A stretch of DNA of 64,000 nucleotides, taken from the NCBI GenBank assembly GCA_002786065.1, contig NHNY01000009.1:1-64000 (forward strand), given 5' to 3'. The position numbers were made by a program, and so were the translations under genes. This document shows positions 1-9,184 of the stretch, in pieces. Origin of the DNA: Microcyclospora pomicola (taxonomy: Eukaryota > Ascomycota > Dothideomycetes > Capnodiales). Positions within the stretch are counted from its first letter, which is position 1, and each line of letters opens with the position of its first letter. Below the pieces are notes generated by a model. That model was not told the DNA's origin. It ran no database searches and saw nothing but the letters and a program-made list of their open reading frames with translations.

Positions 1-126
1 CCCTAACCCTAACCCTAACCCTAACCCTAACCCTAACCCTAACCCTAACCCTAACCCTAACCCTAACCCTAACCCTAACCCTAAAACCCTAACCCTAACC
101 CTAACCCTAACCCTAACCCTAACCCT
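1..126. repeat. Telomere repeat array (CCCTAA)n
   Basis: Thirteen perfect CCCTAA units, then one 8-nt variant (CCCTAAAA) at 79-86, then six more units and a partial CCCT ending at 126. The C-rich strand reads 5' to 3' into the window, so this is a true left chromosome end with TTAGGG telomeres, the usual sequence in filamentous ascomycetes. The junction with unique sequence lies at 126/127, inside a former helicase gene. Confidence 0.98.
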
Positions 127-2800
127 GACACTCGTCGACGACGATACGATCAAGCCGACCATCCACTTGCAGTTTAGAAAGATATGTCATAAAATCATCG
201 TTCACAGCGGCAGTCTCTGCGCTAACGAAGACCAACTAGGCATTAGTAGAGTGCTAGCCGTCCTATATCTGACTCTTGATGCCTAGTGCGCGACTGCGCT
301 AGACGAGGTCATTAATTAATGCCTAGAACGGTGCGATAACAATCGTGGCAGTCGTGGTCGATAGAGACGCGGGGAGCTGAAAGAGGAGACTCTTCCCACC
401 CCCTGGAGGAAGAATGACCACGAGAGGACTTTTGTCTTCTAGTACTGCTTTGAGTCCGGCCTTCTAGTAGACGTCTTTGAATTCGCTCTTAGGTCTGTGT
501 AGGTGCGCTAATGCTTCCTCAATCGCTAGATCTGAAAACTTTGACCGACCAGCCAAAGTTTTTGCATTCGTTTCCCTTCGTACAAGTTTTCTTAGTAGAA
601 GTTCGGGCCAGCCACCCGAATCTCGCGCTCTCGTAAGCCCTCGCTCTACTAGTGGCCTGTCGAATCTCTAAAACGAATGCCACTTATAGGACACGCTTCG
701 GAACGCATTCAGTGTTCGAGAAGTCAGACTGCGTAGCATAGTAGCGTCGATCGTATATATCCTATCGGCGGTAGCACTTGTATACGCAAAGGCTAGATCG
801 TGAATGTTATCAGGGCTTTCTTCATCTTCGTCGATCATGCTACGTACTTGTTCTCGATCGATGGCCTTCGCGATGTGTCTGTAATCATAGAAGGTGATTC
901 GCGTGCCTATCTTACTTACGGTCTCCGTCGCGAGGGTCTTCGTGGCGTGTGAGGTGGACTATAGACCCTGTTTATTAGTCTATAGGAAGCTCCTAGCTTT
1001 TTTGGGAATACTGTCTCTGTCGAGGAGCATGTGGAATGGGCGAATCTCAACAAGATAAGCGATGAGCAATTTTCCCACTCAATATAGTAAGAACTGGGCA
1101 ATAACACGATGTGCCCCCGTAATAGCCTACGACTTGTAATACGTAGTAACGATTATAACCTCTCTATTAACAATATACACGTTTCGTAGTCCCTTATAAG
1201 CGTTTATCTATCGACTTAGGAGTATCTCCACCCCTCGCGCTAGTGCGCCGCTACACATGTAGACGAGGATAAATAACAATCCTATAAATCGGTCGAGATG
1301 ACCATAATAGGCCCGCCAGGCATATAGCTCTACCTTTAGCGTCTTGTCGAACAATGATCGATAGGTAGAGGAGACTATAAGTCGTCGGAGAATGGCCTCA
1401 CGCCCGGACATAAGTTGGTTTCTAGGGTCGGCTATAAAGGAATATCCTAATGACCTGTTATTCATATCGTCTATAATTGCCTTAAAGGACCTAGCGACGT
1501 CTACTGCCCCTAATTTCTAGTACAGAACGTGTTCCGCAGCTGCATATATGTTGTTCACAAATTGCTGTAGGTTATTGAGAGGGAGACGTTGCCCCTAATA
1601 AATCAAGGTGTCTCGGGCATCTAACCAAATTACCCGTAGTAGAGCACCGACTTCTTTGCCTGCGCTAAGAGCATATACAAGCAAGTTCACAATGTAGTAG
1701 AACGGCGTAGGCCGTCCATCCACAAGCTACAGATAATGAACAGCGATAAACTTAGTAAATAGGTCTGTTAGCTGTGTACGAGAGTCGCGCGGTAATGCAT
1801 GTTTAAAGAGGATTAATCGAGCGCAATATAGTAATCCCGCCAGCATTTGACTATATGTAGGCGCGAGGCGGAAACAGTACGTCTGCTCGTGGATACCTAG
1901 CACGGCGCAAAAATGTATTAACGCCGACTTCGAAGTGCCTAGAGCTTTATATTGCTATAGCCGAACACTGAGATCGAATATCGAACGATCTAATGCCTCG
2001 TTGCCTTTCCCGAAGTTTACCGCGTCCTATGCTTCACGCATCGCTCGCTCCTCTGTTAGATCGAATTAGTGTCTATAATTCGTTCCGCTATGTAGCAAGC
2101 GAAGGTTATAACAGATACAACGTGCCTAATAGCTTGCGTACTTCTAATGCGTTGCTTTCTCGTAATACACACTAAATAGCTTAGTATTGGTTTCCGTGGC
2201 TTTCGGACTGTTCAACCACCCTAGAACAACATCTCCGTCCTCGACATCTCGGTGCTACGCCTTTATGCTAGCCTCGCATTATACGAGGATTCGGCAGACG
2301 GAGTCCTAAATGCTGCTTAGCTACGCGTCGTCGTTCGTCGGCTTTACACTCAACTAAACGACCTAGCGTAGATCATACCTAGTAAACTTATTAGCCTATC
2401 TCGTCTTTTGTATCTATAGTGTGTTGTCTACAGGCGCCAATTCTCCGCTTAGGTTATACTGCTCCTCCAGTTCCTCTTAGTCTCTTAGTTTCCCCCTTTC
2501 TAATATATTTACTACGGCCTCTTCCTAATCACCCTTATCCCCTTCTTTACTTAGCCTTTTATCGAGGACGCTGAAGTACTGCCGACGGGGACCTCTAAAC
2601 AATGTCTGTATCTTGCCCGGCTTCTAAAGTTGTGCAGCAGCCCTTACCTAACCGTACTTCCCCTAACAGTGTTCTTATATACTACTTTGCTCCTTTATAG
2701 CATATTAGCACTCCTAACAAACCTAGCCGTCGTGTATCCCGAGACCTAGGATAGGGCGAGAAATGCCGACTAGGGTTAGGATAGCCTTTAGATCTATAAG
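127..2800 (-). pseudogene. Telomere-linked RecQ-type helicase (TLH) relic, truncated by telomere
   Basis: On the minus strand a single reading frame (codon first bases congruent to 1 mod 3) can be followed from about 2,760 to 127 with no frameshift. It is broken only by stops, mostly TAG, roughly a dozen in the parts I translated. Parts in order are a CxxC zinc-finger-like segment (about 2,690-2,746, as in DUF3505-type N-termini of fungal TLH proteins), the central TLH domain (1,208-1,465 is an open 85-codon piece, followed by a stretch like REVIIVTTYYKS near 1,130-1,190), and a RecQ-like helicase start with Walker A PPGGGKS at 389-409. The gene stops at motif II: the codons for D-E-C at 128-136 run straight into the telomere, so motifs III-VI are absent. 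TLH genes are a known class of subtelomeric fungal helicases. The family call rests on remembered family sequence. The start codon is not fixed. Confidence 0.8.
538..559. repeat. 22-bp near-palindromic motif, site 1
   Basis: ACTTTGACCGACCAGCCAAAGT pairs with itself at 8 of 11 positions. Related 22-mers occur at 3,089-3,110, 4,837-4,858 and, through the tandem duplication, 6,430-6,451. This copy lies within the TLH relic. Function is unknown; it could be a transposon end, a binding site or chance. Confidence 0.45.
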
Positions 2801-3295
2801 ATCTAAACTGGCGATATACGTCTCGATGAGCTAACGATCTTTAAGAGGCTAATCGATATATTAGCGGCGAAGATGTCGTTGTACCCCTTTCGTCGACGGG
2901 ACGTAGTATATCTTATATAGGAGGCACACTACAATACGAGCATTAGCGATGTAAAGGACACGCTACTACAGCTCGGTAGGTAAATCGATCGTAATGTCTC
3001 TCCTATCTTTAGGAGAAAGTCGACTATGCTGTACTAATAGAGTTAGTAACATTTGCTAAAAAGCGATATAATATCTAGCGATTCTAAAACTTTAGCCGGT
3101 CGGTCAAAGTCTTTGCTTACATTGTTGAATTCATCGCGATGTTTGATTATGTAAGCCGGGGTGCGATCTTCGGATAACATAAGCCTTAGCGGTATGCGTT
3201 CTCTACTATACACTCCCTAACACTTCATCGACACACACTAACCTTTGCTTCCTGTCCCTTACTCCCTATACAGATAGCTACAGTCTCTCGACATT
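2801..3295. other. Intergenic stretch between divergent subtelomeric relics
   Basis: About 0.5 kb between the TLH relic (minus) and the unidentified relic gene (plus). The sequence is TpA-rich and CpA-poor, like its flanks. It holds the second near-palindromic 22-mer at 3,089-3,110. I see no coding sequence or RNA gene; by position it would have contained the shared upstream region of the two genes. Confidence 0.5.
3089..3110. repeat. 22-bp near-palindromic motif, site 2
   Basis: ACTTTAGCCGGTCGGTCAAAGT. Read on the minus strand together with its 5' flank, it matches the 4,837 site over about 26 bp with almost only transition differences. This suggests real homology rather than only similar symmetry. 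Confidence 0.45.
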
Positions 3296-4552
3296 ATGTC
3301 AACCTTATCTGTAGCAGTAAAGCTGCTATCGACGATCTCTACTGAAGATACTATGTATGTCCTGCGAGAAGGGCCTAGAACGGACGTGGATGCCGCTCTG
3401 CTACGCGAACTAGATCTGTTAGGTAACAGTAAGGCACAACGACTACACATCATCGAGCTATTAAAGCAGCTAGCTGCGCAGACCGAGGACAGCGGGTTGC
3501 GGTCTACGATAATATATAAATATAGTATAACGAAAGGTCTGTAGCGTACTACTAGCATTAAGGATGTACGGACGTACGTGAAGGATAAGAACACCCTCGA
3601 TATAATTACTGTAAATGTCCTGTTAGGTTGTAGTATATACGTAAGGAAGGAGCGGCTCCTAAATACTATTATAGATGCATAGGGCCGAGAGTGGTTTAAA
3701 GAAGTAAGAACTCGTCTGCATAACGAGCAGTCTACTTTACCTTAGCAATATAGTACTTCGGTTCTAAGGGCTATCGTTCGCACGACGAAGTCGAAGACAT
3801 CACTAGAGGACGCTGTAGCTAGCTAGAACCAGCGCTAGATGTCGCGGACTGATATGTAGCAGCGCCGGGCCTTACAGATTAAAGCTCCGACGACATCTCG
3901 CCTACAGCTATATAATATGCTTAAGACGCAGAAGCTTAGCTCTCAGCTACAGACCACCTAAGCTAGCACTATAGACCTAACGACATACCTATTAGTACGA
4001 GTGAACCTCAGGATCCTATCTCATTAGAAGAAGCGTAAGTACGTGTAGCGGCCGAATACGAGCAGGCCTACGCCGCCGGTCGAAGACCGGCAGCCCGGAG
4101 ATCTAGCATTAAGCGCATGCTCTAAGGACTTATAGGTCTCGTCTCTAGGAGGCCGACATTAGGTTAAGCGTGTACGCAACTAGAAGATAAAACGGAGCAA
4201 GCCTAAAGATACGCGCCGTGTCCTCTCCGACTCGCAGGTCAATACTATAGATAAAGACCTGTCCCTGTACGAGTCGACTGCAACCATAAAGTTGTTATCG
4301 CCACCCCCGAGACAAAAGGCGCGTTCTGCCCGGATCATTATCGACAGCGACGAGACCTCTCTGTCTAACGCGGATGATCTAGGAACAGATCATAACACAG
4401 GCGAGATGTATGCTAAAGCCTATGACCTTCTAGCCTTAGAAGAGGGACGTTTAGGCCTAGGGTCGGAGTGCGCGCATCGCATCCTAAACGAAGTGTTAGC
4501 TTGCCTTAGCATCGACTTGCCTCGCTACGAGACTTTGTTAGAAACGTCGTAA
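3296..4552 (+). pseudogene. Unidentified subtelomeric gene, RIP-damaged
   Basis: Two open pieces, 3,296-3,544 (82 codons from an ATG) and 4,292-4,552 (86 codons to a stop), lie in the same frame. The 750 bases between them keep that frame and are interrupted by stops that are mostly TAG, as expected from C-to-T and G-to-A changes at Gln and Trp codons. The original product would have been about 418 residues. The tail is acidic and the middle rich in Lys, Arg and Gln. I do not recognise the family and see no transposase, helicase or integrase motif. It is divergent from the neighbouring TLH relic. The duplication breakpoint at 3,648 falls inside it, so the second copy (5,241-6,145) lacks the 5' part and is more degraded. 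It could be a subtelomeric host gene or part of an unknown mobile element. Confidence 0.5.
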
Positions 4553-5240
4553 TGCTGTAAGTCGTGCGACTCTAGGACTACAGACATCCTAGACAAGCTA
4601 AGAGATGTATACTCCGAGAGCGTAAGGTCTGCTACTATTAATAAACGACATCGAATATTTAGCCCTACCCCGACAGAGCGCACTAGACACAGCCCTGCCC
4701 CTACTCCCTCTACTTCCCGACAGCTATTACCTAGCATTACACCTTCGACCCTTCTATCATCATTCTTTAGTATACCCTAGACTATAAGGATTGTAAAGAG
4801 TGTAGCGTAGGTGTAGAAAGCAGACCTATTTTAAAGACTTTAACCGACTAGCAAAAGTAACTTGTATTCAGACCTACTACCTTACCTATTGAATAGTTCG
4901 AAGTGTATATATGATGTAGAATACTGTGTCGCAGCGCGAGTAGTCTGAAATATACACATATGCTCCGAACTACCTTAACGAACTTCAATACTAATAAAGC
5001 GACATTTCGAAACTACATTGTGTAACGACGAGTCGTTATAGCGACTATAAATATATACAAAACTTGCTTTAAATTATTTCAATTGCCTCTCAAAACTATT
5101 TAGAAGCGCTGTAATAGCGCGTTGTCGAAACAATTGATAGTTACTAAGAGATGGTCGTCCCTTCTAAAAATGTCTGTACACTTCAGAATTTGTATAGAGA
5201 ATCTCGACAAGACACTGTCTTATTGTCTTAAATAGTAGGT
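3648..5240 (+). repeat. Tandem duplication copy 1 (1,593 bp)
   Basis: The unit begins AGGAGCGGCT and ends AATAGTAGGT. The same unit recurs immediately at 5,241-6,833 at a constant offset of 1,593, so neither copy appears to have gained or lost bases. It contains the 3' two thirds of the unidentified gene and about 690 bp of downstream DNA, including one near-palindromic 22-mer (4,837-4,858). This copy keeps more C and G than copy 2. Confidence 0.93.
4837..4858. repeat. 22-bp near-palindromic motif, site 3
   Basis: ACTTTAACCGACTAGCAAAAGT lies downstream of the unidentified relic gene. Its duplicate is at 6,430-6,451 in tandem copy 2. It shares about 26 bp with the reverse complement of site 2. 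Confidence 0.45.
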
Positions 5241-6833
5241 AGGAGCGGCTCCTAAATACTATTACAGATGTATAGAGCTAAGAGTAGTTTAAAGAAGTAA
5301 GAACTCGTCTATATAATAAGCAGTCTACTTCACCTTAGCAATATAGTACTTCGGTTCTAAGGGCTATCGTTCGTATAACGAAGTCGAAGACATTACTAGA
5401 GGACGCTATAGCTAGCTAGAACTAGCGCTAGATGTCGTGGACTAATATATAGTAGCGCTAGGCCTTATAGATTAAAGCTCTAACGACATCTTACCTATAG
5501 CTATATAATGTACTTAAGACGTAGAAGCTTAGCTCTTAGCTATAGACTACCTAAGCTAGTACTATAGACCTAACAATATACCTATTAGTATAAGTAAACC
5601 TTAGGATCCTATCTTATTAGAAGAAGCGTAAGTACGTATAGCGGCTAAGGACAAGCAGGCCTACGCTACTAGTCGAAGACTAGTAGCCTAGAGATCTAGT
5701 ATTAAGCGTATACTCTAAGGACTTATAGGTCTTGTCTTTAGGAGGCCGACATTAGGTTAAGCGTGTACGTAACTAGAAGATAAAACAGAGCAAGCCTAAA
5801 GATACGCGCTGTGTCCTCTCCGACTTATAGGTTAATACTACAGATAAAGACCTGTCCTAGTACGAGTCGACTACAACTATAAAGTTGTTATCGCTACCTT
5901 TAAGATAAAAGGCGCGTTCTGCCTAGATTATTATCAATAGCAACAAGACCTCTCTATCTAACGCAGATAATCTAGGAACAGATTATAATATAGGCGAGAT
6001 GTATACTAAAGCCTATAACCTTCTAGCCTTAGAAGAGGGACATTTAGGCCTAGGGTCGGAGTACGTGTATTGTATCCTAAACAAAGTATTAGCTTACCTT
6101 AGCATCGACTTACCTCGCTACGAGACTTTGTTAGAAATGTCGTAATACTATAAGTCGTGCGACTCTAGGACTATAGACATCCTAGATAAGCTAAGAGATA
6201 TATACTCTAAGAGCGTAAGGTCTACTACTATTAATAAACGATATCGAATATTTAGCCCTACCCTAATAGAGCGTACTAGATATAGCCCTACTCCTGCTCC
6301 CTCTACTTCCTAATAGCTATTACCTAGTATTACACCTTCGACCCTTCTATTATTATTCTTTAGTATACTCTAGACTATAAGGATTGTAAAGAGTATAGTG
6401 TAGGTATAGAAAGCAGACCTATTTTAAAGACTTTAACCGACTAGTAAAAGTAACTTGTATTTAGACCTACTACCTTACCTATTAAATAGTTCGAAGTGTA
6501 TATATAATGTAGAATACTGTGTCGTAGCGCGAGTAGTCTAAAATATATATATATGCTCTAAACTACCTTAACAAACTTTAATACTAATAAAGCGATATTT
6601 CGAAACTATATTATATAACGACGAGTTGTTATAGCGACTATAAATGTATATAAAACTTGCTTTAAATTGTTTTAATTACCTCTTAAAACTATTTAGAAGC
6701 GCTGTAATAGCGCGTTGTTAAAATAATTAATAGTTACTAAGAGATAGTCGTCCCTTCTAAAAATGTCTATATACTTTAGAATTTGTATAGAGAATCTCGA
6801 TAAGATACTATCTTATTGTCTTAAATAGTAGGT
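5241..6833 (+). repeat. Tandem duplication copy 2 (1,593 bp, more heavily mutated)
   Basis: It is collinear with copy 1 at a fixed offset of 1,593 and ends AATAGTAGGT at 6,833. In the first 90 aligned bases I count 11 differences, all transitions; in 9 of them copy 1 has C or G and copy 2 has T or A. Both copies are therefore mutated, this one more. The open tail seen in copy 1 at 4,292-4,552 is interrupted here. The copy abuts a retrotransposon fossil at 6,834. Confidence 0.93.
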
Positions 6834-7950
6834 AGGATAATAACTCCTTACCTCTTTACCTACCTATATAGATAATATAGTAGAATATATAGTATAGGCT
6901 ATTATAGACTCTTAGGATTCCCTTAATAGTATCTACTATAAAGTATAATAGGAGGGTTACGATAAGTTAACCTAGGAACCTTAGGACTATATCTATACTC
7001 TAGTAGAGTATCTTAATAAGTTCTACTATTAGTACCTCTAGAAGCCCTACTATAGTTCGTTTGCTTTAGGCCTTATAAGAGCTTAGCCTTTAGAAGGAGG
7101 GGATAGTATTATAATATAACCTATTATAGGACTTAGTAGTTTATAGCTAGCTATAGCTGCCTTAGGTATAATAGGTCTTCTCTTTTTAGTACTAAATTTA
7201 AGAACATTAGTTCTACTATATACTACTATTCTTATCTTTCTCTCTTTATAGTATATCTTATATTCTATCTATATACTTATTATTCTATTATTAATTATTG
7301 TCCTAAGCTAAATGCTATAATAGAGACGATAAATAGTATATACGTTTAGTTAATTAGGAACTATTTATAGTTTATAGCAATATATTAGTTATATTATGTC
7401 TTAAAGACCTTAAGCTACGATCTATCTCCCTTAAACTAATCTAAAGTGTTAACCTTAGTTACTTAGTTACTACTTCTATTAGTTAGCGCTCTAGTAATAG
7501 AGGCGGCTCTTATAGATATATCGACGTTATTAATCTAGGTATCGATAACTTAATCTATTATAGGAGGTTATAAGATCCTACCTAGGGCTTTCTAAAGATT
7601 TATAATAGGTCTTATAACTATCCCTTATAGTTAGGATTCTAAGCTAGTATTATTATAAGAAGAGTTATTTAATTCTAAAGAGTCGTCTTTAGATTCTGTA
7701 TTATAGATAGATGCTATCTCGAATAGAGGGGTACTAGTTATAGACTAGTCTTATCCTATAAGTCTATAGAGTTAGTACTTAAAGTATTATAAAAGTAGGT
7801 TAGTCTAGCTAAGATTTAGTATATAGTATATTTAATAGGATAAGAGAGGAAGGGGTTTATAAAGGTTAAAGTAGATATTTAACCTAGAGTAAAGATTATA
7901 ATATAAATTAAGTATAAACTCCTAACTACTTATAAAACATTATTTATTAT
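6834..7950 (+). mobile_element. Fossil of a Ty3/Gypsy chromovirus-type LTR retrotransposon (3' part)
   Basis: At about 6,850-7,110 the plus strand has the layout of the C-terminal end of a Gypsy polyprotein: a linker, a degraded chromodomain-like segment, and the short tail that commonly closes such polyproteins. The following AT-rich sequence to about 7,950 may hold the 3' non-coding part and an LTR, but I cannot see a paired LTR or define the outer end. The element is clearly broken, 5'-truncated at the tandem repeat, and saturated with RIP-type change, so it is old. The family call is tentative. Confidence 0.45.
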
Positions 7951-7965
7951 ATATAAAGAAGATTT

Positions 7966-8078
7966 ATAAGTATAGTAAGCGATCCTTAATCTGCTTACTA
8001 TTATTATAAGTATAGTAAGTAAGCCTTACTATACTTACTATAGCTATAAGCAAAGTAAGTAATCCTTACTTTACTTAC
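7966..8078. repeat. Cluster of inverted repeats (hairpins)
   Basis: Three adjacent imperfectly repeated units each form a stem. ATAGTAAGC at 7,972-7,980 pairs with 7,993-8,001. AAGTATAGTAAG at 8,008-8,019 pairs with 8,025-8,036 across a 5-nt loop. AAAGTAAG at 8,052-8,059 pairs with 8,065-8,072, also across 5 nt. The flanks TTATAAGTATAGTAAG are shared between the first two units. Confidence 0.8.
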
Positions 8079-8406
8079 TAGTAGTTAATACTAGTCTATT
8101 ATATACTACTATATAGGCCCTTAGTAGAGGCTAATACTTATACTATATAATATATACTTAGAGTAATTAGTAGGTAGTTATACTAATTAAGGTAGTTATA
8201 GTAATTACTTTATATATCTATTATATAGTATATAGAGAACTATATAATAGCGCGTACCTTAAAGTACGCTTATAATAAATAAGGTAGGAGATCTTATATT
8301 ATAATTACTAAGGTTAAATAATAAGTTATATATAATTCTAGCTAATAAAACTAGCTATACTATATATATAAGAGAATTGTAGATACTTACTATAAGTATT
8401 TATAAG

Positions 8407-8430
8407 CTTACTTACTTATAAGTAAGTAAG
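8407..8430. repeat. Perfect 24-bp palindrome
   Basis: The sequence is CTTACTTACTTA followed directly by its reverse complement TAAGTAAGTAAG, with no spacer. It uses the same TTAC/GTAA words as the hairpin cluster 350 bp to the left. Confidence 0.9.
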
Positions 8431-8590
8431 TAAGTTATACTAGGATATACTTACTCTTATTAGAGTAAGCTACTTTCTTAGGTACTACCTATTAGTATAG
8501 GTAGTAGAGTATATATTAGTATATATACATACCTATAATAGAATCTAAATAATTTAGTATCTTTTTCTTTAGAATAGTAGGTAGAAGTTT

Positions 8591-8592
<2 letters not shown>

Positions 8593-8620
<28 letters not shown>
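8593..8620. repeat. (AT)14 microsatellite
   Basis: An uninterrupted run of 14 AT dinucleotides within the AT-rich subtelomeric tract. Confidence 0.95.
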
Positions 8621-8624
<4 letters not shown>

Positions 8625-9184
8625 TATAGACTACTATTATAGAATATAAACTATAGTAGCTAACTTTACCTCTATCTATAGGCCCTATAGATAGAAGGTC
8701 GATATAATATATATAAAGATTATTATAGACGAGCGATCGGAGGAAGAGAAGGGCCTTATAGATCCGGTATAGTTCGCTAGATAGTCGCTCGTACGATCGA
8801 AGGTCTATGCGTACGTCGAGTAAAGACGGGAACAACGATTATTCCGAGGTACATTATAAGCTTCGAAAGGAATTAAGCGAGGATGTAGTACATATAACTT
8901 TGAACAATGTTTCGACTCGAAAAGAAACTCTAGATTCATACTCCGAGAAGTACAAAATCTAGCAGAGCGGAGATGGCACAGAGGCCGGGGTATCTGTTAC
9001 AAACGTCGATGTGTCCATCGGTTCGACGTGCCCTCGAAGAGCAAAAAGACGTCGCATACGCCTAAACACCAACGCTAAAATCAAAGATAAAAAGCACATG
9101 CTCCAGGCCGTGATAAGTCGCTCATGTTACAGTCTCTTCCCAATTCAAGGCGCAAGTGATAAGCGACCATGGATCTGTGTTGGA

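Larger units (their letters stand above)
7951..8900. other. AT-rich RIP tract with hairpins and AT microsatellite
   Basis: No gene is visible. The stretch is dominated by TA, TAG and TTA words. Inverted repeats cluster at 7,966-8,078, a perfect palindrome lies at 8,407-8,430, and (AT)14 occupies 8,593-8,620. C and G return gradually from about 8,690, first in CpG-rich, CpA-poor sequence, which still looks RIP-affected. From about 8,900 composition is normal. Confidence 0.6.
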
